In this document: piece after piece, positions 15,943 through 23,831 of the stretch
How the letters are laid out: each line of letters starts with the position of its first letter
Numbering within the stretch: position 1 is the first letter of the stretch
DNA from: an uncultured Clostridia bacterium
GTDB lineage: Bacteria > Bacillota > Clostridia > Saccharofermentanales > Saccharofermentanaceae
DNA length: 64,000 nucleotides
Assembly (NCBI GenBank): GCA_946537885.1
Contig: CAMNGC010000009.1
Span: forward strand, 1 to 64,000
Direction: 5' to 3'
Notes under the pieces: model-generated
Seen by the model: only the letters and a program-made list of their open reading frames with translations
Database searches by the model: none
What the model was told of the DNA's origin: nothing
Made by a program: the position numbers and the translations under genes

Positions 15943-16000
15943 CGGTATGCACATATCATCCTTCGAACTGCTGTGCAGACCGGAGGATGATTTATTTTGG
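15943..16000 (+). promoter_or_regulatory. Leader RNA with terminator and competing pairing (attenuator candidate)
   Basis: ATCATCCT (15955-15962) and AGGATGAT (15984-15991) form a stem with an inner CTGC/GCAG, followed by TTTATTTT (15991-15998): an intrinsic terminator lying before the symporter start. GGTATGCACA (15944-15953) is complementary (9 of 10) to TGTGCAGACC (15972-15981), which lies inside the terminator loop. The two pairings interleave, so they compete or form a pseudoknot. I do not recognise a named riboswitch. Confidence 0.55.
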
Positions 16001-16018
16001 GCATAAAAGGAGTATGTT

Positions 16019-17563
16019 ATGATCATCAAAGTTATCCTGCTCGTAGTCTTTTTTGCAGTTTTGATCTCCGTTGGAGCGATCTGCCATAAGACCTCCGCCA
16101 ACGTTGAAGGCTTCGTTCTGGGCGGACGTTCGGTAGGCCCATGGCTCACCGCATTTGCTTACGGAACCAGCTATTTCTCGGCTGTTATCTTCATAGGTTA
16201 TGCCGGTCAGTTCGGTTGGAAATTCGGTGTATCGTCAACTTGGGTAGGAATCGGTAATGCCCTGATCGGCTCGCTTATGGCCTGGCTACTCCTTGCAAGA
16301 AGGACACGTCTTATGAGCCATAAATTAGACAGTAAGACAATGCCTGATTTCTTCGCGAAAAGATATGACAGCGAGAGCCTGAGGATCGGCGCTTCGGTGA
16401 TCATCTTTATCTTCCTTATCCCTTACACGGCATCTCTTTATAACGGCCTTTCCAGACTCTTCGGGATGGCTTTTGACATCAAATATGAATATTGCATCCT
16501 CGCGATGGCGATCCTTACGGCGATCTATGTTATCGCCGGCGGTTATATGGCAACTGCCGTAAACGATTTTATTCAGGGCATCATCATGCTTATAGGCATC
16601 GTTGCGGTTATCGTCGCTGTTCTGAATATCAATGGCGGTCTGTCAGGCTCTATCGACAAGCTCTCCGACATCAGTGGCGAGTATGAAGCGGGCGCTTTCA
16701 CCAAGCTCTTCGGACCTAAGCCCTTCGATCTGTCTTTCGTTGTTATCCTGACTTCACTCGGTACCTGGGGACTGCCTCAGATGGTTCAGAAGTTCTATGC
16801 TATCAAAGACGAGAAGGCGGTTACGAGAGGAACGATCATCTCTACGATCTTCGCCGTTATCGTTGCCGGCGGATGCTACTTCCTCGGCGGATTCGGCCGT
16901 CTGTTCGTTACCGGCGATGCAACGGTCGAGAAGTGCGGCGCCATCGTTCCCGTAAACGGCTTCGATTCTATCGTTCCCGAGATGCTTACGAACTTAAACG
17001 ATGTCCTTATTGCAGTAGTCGTTATCCTGGTATTGTCAGCCTCCATGTCTACTCTGTCTTCGCTTGTACTTACATCAAGTTCTACTCTGACGCTTGACTT
17101 TATCGGTCCTGTTATCAATAAGAAGATGGACGAGAAGCAGAAAGTAACATGCATGCGTGTACTTGTTCTGGTATTTATCGCGATCTCGGCAGCTCTTGCT
17201 CTCTATCAGTACAACAAGGCAGTTACCTTCATCGCTCAGATGATGGGTGTTTCCTGGGGTGCTCTTGCAGGTTCTTTCCTGGCTCCTTTCTTCTTCGGCC
17301 TATACTGGAAGGGCGTGTCCAAGCTGGCTGTCTGGGTCAACTTTGTGGCTGCCTCGGCGTTTATGACATTTGTTGCCGTAAATAATGTTTTCGAGCTGAA
17401 TATCCTTAATAAGTTTGCTGACGGATTCTTCGCATCGCCTATCAATTCCGGTGCCGTAGCTATGCTGGCAGGCTTCATCATCGTGCCTGTGGTAAGTGCT
17501 TTTACTAAGAAGCCCGATGCCTCTAAGACAGCTGAGATAATGGCGAGCGTGGCAAAAAACTGA
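16019..17563 (+). CDS. Sodium:solute symporter family protein
   Basis: A 514-residue SSF-family transporter with about 13 membrane helices. Family blocks include FVLGGRSVGPWLTAFAYGTSYFSAVIFIGYAGQFGW (helix 2, Na+-site region), YIIAGGYMATAVNDFIQGIIMLIG in slightly altered form (YVIAGGYMATAVNDFIQGII) and LVLSASMSTLSSLVLTSSSTLTLD (helix 9, second Na+ site). The substrate (amino acid, pantothenate-like acid or sugar) is not determinable. The ATG at 16019 follows AAAAGGAG by 7 bases. It is preceded by a strong promoter and a conditional-terminator-like leader, so expression probably responds to a metabolite or to translation. Confidence 0.88.
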   Translation: MIIKVILLVVFFAVLISVGAICHKTSANVEGFVLGGRSVGPWLTAFAYGTSYFSAVIFIGYAGQFGWKFGVSSTWVGIGNALIGSLMAWLLLARRTRLMSHKLDSKTMPDFFAKRYDSESLRIGASVIIFIFLIPYTASLYNGLSRLFGMAFDIKYEYCILAMAILTAIYVIAGGYMATAVNDFIQGIIMLIGIVAVIVAVLNINGGLSGSIDKLSDISGEYEAGAFTKLFGPKPFDLSFVVILTSLGTWGLPQMVQKFYAIKDEKAVTRGTIISTIFAVIVAGGCYFLGGFGRLFVTGDATVEKCGAIVPVNGFDSIVPEMLTNLNDVLIAVVVILVLSASMSTLSSLVLTSSSTLTLDFIGPVINKKMDEKQKVTCMRVLVLVFIAISAALALYQYNKAVTFIAQMMGVSWGALAGSFLAPFFFGLYWKGVSKLAVWVNFVAASAFMTFVAVNNVFELNILNKFADGFFASPINSGAVAMLAGFIIVPVVSAFTKKPDASKTAEIMASVAKN

Positions 17564-17639
17564 TAAGCATCAGCTAACCGGCCTTTTCTTGTGATAGAAT
17601 ATGTCTGATATCAATATGCTCGTTGTAGGAGATATGAAT

Positions 17640-18716
17640 ATGAGACATTATGAGCTTTTAAGGCAGCAGCTTCAAACGCAGAAAGGCCTTAAAGGAATGA
17701 TAAAGCGCAAGATCTTCAGTTGGATGATCGACGAGATGGTTGCCGAAGAGGCAGAGCTTGATCACCTGGCGGAGAAGCATGATGCGCTTTCCGTGAGACA
17801 TGATGAACTTATCGGCAGGGTCGGAGTGCTTAGTGATAACATCGACAATGCCTGCGTTAATCTGAATAACAACAATGCCGCTATTGCAGATCTTCAAAGT
17901 GATACGGACTATCTGAAGCTTCAGCTGCAAAGAGCGAACAGACAGAAAGCTGATGGCAGCGCGAGTCATCCGGCAACAGCTGTGGATGAAGACTTTGTCA
18001 AAGCTCCCGTATCGGTAAATGACGGTAAGACGATCGAAGACGGCCATACTTACCACGCAATCGAATATTTCGATTTTGAGAATCATTTCAGGGGTTCTAT
18101 TGATTCCATTAAGGAGAGCCAGAAACAGTATCTGCCGTATTTTAGGGATAAAAAGCATGTGCTGGACTTCGGCTGCGGCAGAGGAGAGTTCCTGTCTCTT
18201 ATGAGAGACAACGACATCAATGCCGAGGGTGTTGATCTTTATGAACCCTATGTTGATTATTGCGTTTCCAAGGGCTTTAAGGCGACCTGCGGGGATGGAG
18301 TAAAGCTTATGAATTCCTTTGACCTGCTTGACGGAATCTTCTTGGGACAGGTAGTGGAGCACCTGACCCCCGAGCAGATCATGGAAGTCTGTGTAAATGC
18401 ATATAACAAATTAGAGGAAGGCGGAGTATTTATCGCGGAGACGCCCAATCCCACGTCTTTATCGATCTATACCAATGCATTCTATATCGATCCGTCTCAT
18501 ATCAAGCCGGTTCATCCCTTTACGATGAAGTATTATCTGGAGAATGCCGGCTTCAGGAATATCGAGATAGTTTTTACCGAGAACAGTAAACCTGATAAGA
18601 CTATCCCCGAGATAAGGGTGCCCGGGGAAGATACGAAGGAATTTAATGACGCTATGAAGCAGGTAGCTGCCATGCTTTACGGCAGCCAGGACTATGCTGT
18701 TGTAGCTGTCAAATAA
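17640..18716 (+). CDS. Class I SAM-dependent methyltransferase with N-terminal coiled coil
   Basis: About 358 residues. The N-terminal ~100 residues are helical and coiled-coil-like (EEAELDHLAEKHDALSVRHDEL, DNACVNLNNNNAAIADL). The methyltransferase fold starts near residue 150, with the cofactor loop VLDFGCGRGEFL, an acidic strand end (GVDLYEPYVDYC) and FLGQVVEHLTPEQ. ETPNPTSL and HPFTMKYYLENAGF are seen in small-molecule and glycan methyltransferases. A start at 17601 is possible but lies inside a -10-like TAGAAT (17595-17600) and lacks a ribosome site; 17640 has AGGAGA seven bases upstream. It is followed after 22 bases by the FAD oxidoreductase. Confidence 0.85.
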   Translation: MRHYELLRQQLQTQKGLKGMIKRKIFSWMIDEMVAEEAELDHLAEKHDALSVRHDELIGRVGVLSDNIDNACVNLNNNNAAIADLQSDTDYLKLQLQRANRQKADGSASHPATAVDEDFVKAPVSVNDGKTIEDGHTYHAIEYFDFENHFRGSIDSIKESQKQYLPYFRDKKHVLDFGCGRGEFLSLMRDNDINAEGVDLYEPYVDYCVSKGFKATCGDGVKLMNSFDLLDGIFLGQVVEHLTPEQIMEVCVNAYNKLEEGGVFIAETPNPTSLSIYTNAFYIDPSHIKPVHPFTMKYYLENAGFRNIEIVFTENSKPDKTIPEIRVPGEDTKEFNDAMKQVAAMLYGSQDYAVVAVK

Positions 18717-18738
18717 TAACGAAAGAAGTGATCTCATT

Positions 18739-20127
18739 ATGGCTTGTGAGAAGAACTATGACGTAATCATCATCGGCGCGGGTCCGGGCGGTATATTTTC
18801 CGCTTATGAACTTGCCATGAAGGCTCCGGGACTGAAGGTGGCTGTCTTTGAGGCAGGGCGCCCTTTACAGCAACGTAAGTGCCCTATCGACGGCAAGAAG
18901 ATCAAATCATGCATTAACTGCCCGAGCTGCGCAATTATGCGCGGCTTTGGCGGCGCGGGGGCTTTCTCTGACGGTAAATATAATATTACCAATGATTTCG
19001 GCGGTACGCTTTATGAGCATATCGGTAAAGAGACAGCTCTCGAACTCATGAATTATGTGGATAGGATCAACCTTGAATGCGGCGGTGAAGGAACCAAGCT
19101 CTACTCGACAGCCGGCACCAAGTTCAAGAAGATCTGTATCGAGAATAAGCTCCGGCTCCTCGACGCATCTGTTAGACATCTGGGTACTGACAAGAATTAC
19201 GAGGTTCTCGGCAATATCTATAATGAGCTGAAGGACAAGATAGATTTTATCTTTAACTGTCATGTGGATTCAGTCAGCGAGACAGCTGACGGCCGTTATA
19301 TCGTGAACACTCCCGACGGAGACTATTCCTGCGACAAATGCATCGTGTCCGTGGGCAGGAGCGGCAGCAAGTGGATCGAAAAGGTTTGCAAGGACCTCAA
19401 TATCGAGACATACTCCAACAGAGTGGATATCGGGGTGAGGGTAGAGCTGCCGGCCGTGGTTTTTTCGCACTTAACATCAGAACTCTATGAGTCCAAGATC
19501 GTTTACAGGACGGAGAAATTCGAAGATCTGGTCAGAACCTTCTGCATGAATCCAAATGGCTATGTAGTAAATGAGAACACGAACGGAATTGTGACAGTTA
19601 ACGGTCACAGCTTTGATGCTCCGGAGCTTCAGTCGGACAACACTAATTTTGCTTTGCTGGTTGCCAAGCATTTCTCTGAGCCCTTTAAGGATTCCAACGG
19701 ATATGGCGAATCTATTGCAAGGCTGTCTAATATGTTAGGCGGCGGCGTTATCGTTCAAAGGTTCGGTGACCTTATGAGGGGGAGAAGGTCAAATGATGCA
19801 AGGATCGCAGAGTCTACGGTGCGTCCGACTCTGGCTGCTACCCCGGGAGATCTCTCGCTTGTTCTGCCCAAGCGTATCCTGGACGGCATCATCGAGATGA
19901 TCTATGCTCTGGATAAGATAGCCCCCGGCACTGCAAATGATGATACTCTCCTTTATGGTGTTGAGGTCAAGTTCTACAACATGGAAGTTGCCATAGACGA
20001 GAACCTTGAGACAAATCACAAGGGATTATACATAATAGGTGACGGCAGCGGAGTAACTCACTCTTTGTCTCATGCATCAGCCAGCGGGGTTTATGTCGCC
20101 AGAAGAATTGCAGAGGCAGTTGATTGA
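18739..20127 (+). CDS. FAD-dependent oxidoreductase
   Basis: A 462-residue flavoprotein. The Rossmann loop is DVIIIGAGPGGIFSAYEL (residues ~8-25), and the C-terminal FAD block is GLYIIGDGSGVTHSLSHASASGVYVA. A cysteine cluster near residue 48-64 (CPIDGKKIKSCINCPSC) precedes GFGGAGAFSDGKYN, which is characteristic of a large family of FAD-dependent dehydrogenases with unassigned substrate; the cysteines may hold an iron-sulfur centre or be redox active. Start supported by the MACEKNYDVIIIGAG beginning, AAAGAAGTG upstream is a modest ribosome site. It probably shares a transcript with the methyltransferase. Confidence 0.85.
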   Translation: MACEKNYDVIIIGAGPGGIFSAYELAMKAPGLKVAVFEAGRPLQQRKCPIDGKKIKSCINCPSCAIMRGFGGAGAFSDGKYNITNDFGGTLYEHIGKETALELMNYVDRINLECGGEGTKLYSTAGTKFKKICIENKLRLLDASVRHLGTDKNYEVLGNIYNELKDKIDFIFNCHVDSVSETADGRYIVNTPDGDYSCDKCIVSVGRSGSKWIEKVCKDLNIETYSNRVDIGVRVELPAVVFSHLTSELYESKIVYRTEKFEDLVRTFCMNPNGYVVNENTNGIVTVNGHSFDAPELQSDNTNFALLVAKHFSEPFKDSNGYGESIARLSNMLGGGVIVQRFGDLMRGRRSNDARIAESTVRPTLAATPGDLSLVLPKRILDGIIEMIYALDKIAPGTANDDTLLYGVEVKFYNMEVAIDENLETNHKGLYIIGDGSGVTHSLSHASASGVYVARRIAEAVD

Positions 20128-20191
20128 TTATCGGGCAAAATTTGGTATCATTATTAACAACAACGGAATAGGACTTCGGGAGGTGAAGATA

Positions 20192-21085
20192 ATGAAGAAA
20201 ACTACTATTAAGATGTGTTCTGTTTTACTTGCAGCATCACTTGCAGCCGGTGCCTTCAGTGCATGTGGCAAGAAGAGTGGCGGTATGAATATTCCGGATG
20301 CTGTCGAAGAGTTTGCTGAAGGAGCAGATCAGATCGAGCTTGCAGATCTTAAGGATCTTGACGAAGATAAAGATGCAATCCAAAATGGAGTCTATGTTGT
20401 AGCAAGCGGTGATGAATTGGGAGAGTTTCTTGAAGAGAATAACGCTCTTGATGAGATGGATGAGCTTACTTCAATGATCCCCGGTCTCAATCTGAATAAT
20501 ATAATCGACCCGGAGAATATCGAAGAAGCGAGGCTCTGCTTAAGAGGCAATCTTGAAGCTTCGAAGCCCGGAGACCTTAAGCTTGGAGCAGCGATCTGCG
20601 TTACATATAATGATGCGGAGACGGCTGCCGATGTTGCGGACGATATTGATAATCTTATCAGCCTTGGAACATCTTTGATGGGTATCGATTCTGACGATCT
20701 TTCTTCTGAAGAGTATTTCTATGATGAGGATTCCGGAGAATTCAATATCGTACTCAATCTTGATGTAGATGGGCTTTTGACCTCGGTATTTGACTCCCTG
20801 GGAGGGATGTTCGGTGATGCAGTCACATCAGGTAGCGATGAACCGGAAAAGACAGGTATTGTAGTGAATCTCTGTGTCAGGATCGACGGTGAGAATCTCC
20901 TGCTTACTATCTCGGCCGGTGAAGACTATACAGAATCTGTTGACAAGATCCATACGGATGCAGGATTTGATGCACCTTCTTCCGTAGAGAATACAGAGGA
21001 GCTCACAAGCGCTCTCTATGATTTCCTGGCAGAGCAGATAGCTTCTTATATGTTCAAGGCATTTTCAGCGATGGCATCTAATTGA
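20192..21085 (+). CDS. Putative lipoprotein of unknown function
   Basis: A 297-residue acidic protein. The N-terminus is a lipoprotein signal peptide with hydrophobic core and a lipobox ending at C25 (GAFSAC), so it is predicted to be anchored on the outer face of the membrane. The mature part is rich in Asp and Glu with no domain that I recognise; a periodic helical section (AETAADVADDIDNLISLGTSLMG) and a second (VDGLLTSVFDSLGGMFGDAV) stand out. The ATG at 20192 has GGGAGG 9 bases upstream; a longer frame begins inside the oxidoreductase gene and was rejected. A terminator follows. Confidence 0.82.
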   Translation: MKKTTIKMCSVLLAASLAAGAFSACGKKSGGMNIPDAVEEFAEGADQIELADLKDLDEDKDAIQNGVYVVASGDELGEFLEENNALDEMDELTSMIPGLNLNNIIDPENIEEARLCLRGNLEASKPGDLKLGAAICVTYNDAETAADVADDIDNLISLGTSLMGIDSDDLSSEEYFYDEDSGEFNIVLNLDVDGLLTSVFDSLGGMFGDAVTSGSDEPEKTGIVVNLCVRIDGENLLLTISAGEDYTESVDKIHTDAGFDAPSSVENTEELTSALYDFLAEQIASYMFKAFSAMASN

Positions 21086-21107
21086 TCGAGTCATTAAGGA
21101 TAGTAAG

Positions 21108-21140
21108 GGCCGTTCCTGTGAGGGGACGGCTCTTTTGTTT
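21108..21140 (+). terminator. Intrinsic terminator after lipoprotein gene
   Basis: GGCCGTTCC (21108-21116) pairs with GGGACGGCT (21123-21131), two wobble pairs, followed by CTTTTGTTT. It lies 22 bases after the stop. Confidence 0.85.
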
Positions 21141-21369
21141 ATGGAGTCGCGCCGTAGTTGAACTCTCGGGGGTGAGGATTGAGACTATACCTAGGGTATC
21201 AGTTCCTGATATACATGAACTTGACCGTAATGATTACATGAAGCTTTTCGAAAAGGAAGATTTCTCACAGATTAGGTTAAGTGCCAAAATTATACTGTAA
21301 AAGAAACCTATCATTTGTTATATTAATAAAGTGTGTAGTTTGGCTTATGCTACCCACAAGGAGGACATT

Positions 21370-22260
21370 ATGTATCTTATTAAGAAGAAGAGTGTTCTGC
21401 ATCAGAGTATATTCCTTATGGATGTCGTAGCTCCGCGTGTAGCCAAGTATTGTCAGCCCGGTCAGTTTGTCATTATCAGGACTGATGAATTAGGCGAGAG
21501 GATCCCTCTGACTGTATGCGATTACGATAGAGATGCAGGAACCGTAACCATAGTTGTTCAGATTGTCGGTGCCAGCACTGAGAAGCTCAGCAAGATGCAA
21601 GAAGGGGATTATATCCACGATTTTGTCGGACCACTGGGATGTCCTTCCGAGTTGGTCACTGATGATCTTGAAGAGGTCGCTAAGAAGAAAATCCTGTTTG
21701 TTGCAGGCGGTCTCGGCACTGCGCCTGTTTATCCTCAAGTTAAGTGGCTCCACGAACACGGTATCGAGGCTGATGTTATCGTGGGCGCTAAGAATAAGGA
21801 TCTTATTATCCTTGAGGATGAGATGCGTAAGGTGGCAGGTAACCTCTACATCACTACCGATGACGGTTCCTATGTCCGTAAGGGCCTTGTTACTGAAGTG
21901 ATAAGCGATCTGGTTGAGAAGGAAGGCAAGAAATATGATCTGTGCGTTTCCATCGGACCGATGATCATGATGAAGTTCTGCGTAATGACTACGAAGAAGT
22001 ACGATATTCCTACCATCGTCAGTATGAATCCGATCATGGTAGACGGTACCGGAATGTGCGGCGCATGTCGTCTTACGGTAGGTGACGAAGTAAAGTTTGC
22101 TTGCATAGACGGTCCCGAGTTTGACGGATTCAAGGTTGATTTCAATGAGGCTATGGAGAGAATGAAGCTCTATAAGACCGAAGAAGGAAGACGCCTGCTG
22201 GAACTCCGCGAGGGTGATACACACCATGGCGGATGCGGAAACTGCGGAGGTGATAACTAA
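21370..22260 (+). CDS. nfnA: NfnA-like FAD/NAD-binding and [2Fe-2S] subunit
   Basis: A 296-residue protein of the ferredoxin-NADP+ reductase / sulfide dehydrogenase alpha-subunit family, the small subunit of the electron-bifurcating transhydrogenase NfnAB. The FAD domain (residues 1-95) includes PGQFVIIRTDE and RIPLTVCDYD. The NAD domain has ILFVAGGLGTAPVYPQVKWL. A cysteine-rich tail (GTGMCGACRLTVGDEVKFACIDGPEFDG) binds the [2Fe-2S] cluster, and a further GGCGNCGG sits at the C-terminus. The ATG at 21370 follows AAGGAGG by 6 bases. The stop overlaps the start of the next gene (TAATG), as usual for this pair. Confidence 0.9.
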   Translation: MYLIKKKSVLHQSIFLMDVVAPRVAKYCQPGQFVIIRTDELGERIPLTVCDYDRDAGTVTIVVQIVGASTEKLSKMQEGDYIHDFVGPLGCPSELVTDDLEEVAKKKILFVAGGLGTAPVYPQVKWLHEHGIEADVIVGAKNKDLIILEDEMRKVAGNLYITTDDGSYVRKGLVTEVISDLVEKEGKKYDLCVSIGPMIMMKFCVMTTKKYDIPTIVSMNPIMVDGTGMCGACRLTVGDEVKFACIDGPEFDGFKVDFNEAMERMKLYKTEEGRRLLELREGDTHHGGCGNCGGDN

Positions 22261-23651
22261 TGGCTGCACCCGGATTTGAGAGAGTAGCGATCAGCGAGCA
22301 GGAGCCCGCTGTCAGAGCAAAGAATTTCGATGAGGTATGTCTCGGTTATACTGAGGAAGAAGCTGTTGTTGAGGCTGCAAGATGTCTTAACTGCAAGAAT
22401 CCCCGTTGTGTGCAGGGCTGCCCGGTTAAGATCGATATACCTGCTTTTATCACGGCTGTTAAGGAGCGCGACTTTAAGGGCGCATATGACAAGATTTCTG
22501 AGTCCAGTGCGTTGCCGGCCGTCTGCGGGCGTGTTTGTCCTCAGGAGACTCAGTGCGAGGCTCTCTGTGTAAGAGGTATTAAGGGCGACGCGGTCGCTAT
22601 TGGTAAACTGGAACGTTTTGTAGCGGATCGTGCGCGCGAAGAAGGTATTAAGCCCTCGAAGACTGCCGAGAGCAACGGTCATAAGGTTGCTGTTGTAGGC
22701 TCAGGCCCTGCAGGTCTTACTTGTGCCGGCGATCTGGCTAAGATGGGATATGAGGTTACGATTTTCGAGGCGCTTCATGAAGCCGGCGGAGTACTGACTT
22801 ACGGTATTCCGGAGTTCCGTCTTCCTAAGGATACAGTTGTTGCTTCCGAGATCGAGAATGTCAAGTCTCTTGGTGTTAAGATCGAGACCAATGTTGTTAT
22901 CGGAAAGTCCGTTACCATTGACGAGCTGATGGAGGATGAGGGATTTGAGGCTGTATTTATCGGCTCCGGTGCCGGGCTTCCCATGTTCATGAAGATCCCC
23001 GGTGAGAATGCCAAGGGCGTTTTCTCCGCTAATGAATATCTTACGAGAAGCAATCTTATGAAGGCTTTCCGTCCCGATTCCGACACGCCTATCTTCCGTC
23101 CTGCCAAGGTCGCAGTCGTAGGAGGCGGTAATGTAGCGATGGATGCTGCCAGAACGGCTCTCAGGCTTGGCGCCGAGGTCACCATCGTTTACAGAAGAAG
23201 TGAAGCTGAACTGCCTGCCCGTGTGGAGGAAGTCCATCACGCCAAGGAAGAGGGCATCAAGTTCGAGTTCCTTACGAATCCTGTTGAGATCCTTGAGAAC
23301 GAGGAGCATTTCGTAAGAGCAATGAAATGCGTAAGGATGGAACTGGGTGAGCCTGATGCTTCCGGCAGACGCCGCCCGGTAGCGATCGAGGGATCTGAAT
23401 TCGAGCTTGAGACAGATGCCGTTATCATGGCTCTGGGTACATCTCCTAACCCCCTGATCTCATCTACTACCAAGGGACTCGAGACAAATAAGTGGAAATG
23501 TATCGTTGCTGATGAAGAGACCGGTGCTACTACAAAGGAAGGTGTCTATGCCGGCGGCGATGCCGTAACAGGAGCTGCCACGGTTATTCTTGCAATGGGC
23601 GCCGGCAAAGCTGCAGCTAAGGGTATCGACGACTATTTTAAGAATAAATAA
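22260..23651 (+). CDS. nfnB: NfnB / glutamate synthase small-subunit-like oxidoreductase
   Basis: A 463-residue GltD-like flavoprotein, annotated in many genomes as gltA (homotetrameric NADPH glutamate synthase) but here paired with NfnA. N-terminal iron-sulfur ligands lie in CLNCKNPRCVQGCPVKIDIP and CGRVCPQETQCEALC. The FAD loop is VAVVGSGPAGLTCAGDLAKMG and the NADP loop VAVVGGGNVAMDAARTALRLG, with VTIVYRRSEAELPAR after it. Together with NfnA it would couple NADH and reduced ferredoxin oxidation to NADP+ reduction. The overlapping TAATG start shows translational coupling. An intrinsic terminator follows 31 bases after the stop. Confidence 0.9.
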   Translation: MAAPGFERVAISEQEPAVRAKNFDEVCLGYTEEEAVVEAARCLNCKNPRCVQGCPVKIDIPAFITAVKERDFKGAYDKISESSALPAVCGRVCPQETQCEALCVRGIKGDAVAIGKLERFVADRAREEGIKPSKTAESNGHKVAVVGSGPAGLTCAGDLAKMGYEVTIFEALHEAGGVLTYGIPEFRLPKDTVVASEIENVKSLGVKIETNVVIGKSVTIDELMEDEGFEAVFIGSGAGLPMFMKIPGENAKGVFSANEYLTRSNLMKAFRPDSDTPIFRPAKVAVVGGGNVAMDAARTALRLGAEVTIVYRRSEAELPARVEEVHHAKEEGIKFEFLTNPVEILENEEHFVRAMKCVRMELGEPDASGRRRPVAIEGSEFELETDAVIMALGTSPNPLISSTTKGLETNKWKCIVADEETGATTKEGVYAGGDAVTGAATVILAMGAGKAAAKGIDDYFKNK

Positions 23652-23682
23652 ATCTGACAGCTATAGTCACTATCGATGTCAT

Positions 23683-23720
23683 AAAAGAACCGAAGACATA
23701 AAGTGCTTCGGTTCTTTTTT
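23683..23720 (+). terminator. Intrinsic terminator after nfnAB
   Basis: AAAAGAACCGAAG (23683-23695) and CTTCGGTTCTTTT (23706-23718) form a 13-bp perfect stem with a T run to 23720. Confidence 0.93.
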
Positions 23721-23725
23721 GTCCT

Positions 23726-23779
23726 GTCACATGTGACTATTATTTGTCACTTTACACTGTGTTATCGAAAACATATACT
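23726..23779 (+). promoter_or_regulatory. Promoter with upstream palindrome for lipoprotein/ABC/two-component operon
   Basis: TTTACA (23751-23756) and TATACT (23774-23779) are 17 bases apart. A 12-bp perfect palindrome GTCACATGTGAC lies at 23726-23737, and a further GTCAC half site at 23746-23750 touches the -35. The arrangement suggests an activator or repressor site, target of an unknown regulator; the NarL-type regulator encoded at the operon's end is one candidate. Confidence 0.65.
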
Positions 23780-23831
23780 ATATTCACAGATAGTAAGAAT
23801 TCCAGATCCTAGTCTTATAGGAGATATCCGT

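Noticed and set aside
17601..17640. Start of the methyltransferase at 17601
   Set aside because: It lies directly against a TAGAAT -10-like box and lacks a ribosome site; 17640 has AGGAGA at good spacing. It is not excluded.
21082..21300. 72-codon plus-strand frame after the lipoprotein gene
   Set aside because: It contains the intrinsic terminator of the lipoprotein gene, has no ribosome site and resembles no protein; its sequence is best explained as intergenic DNA.
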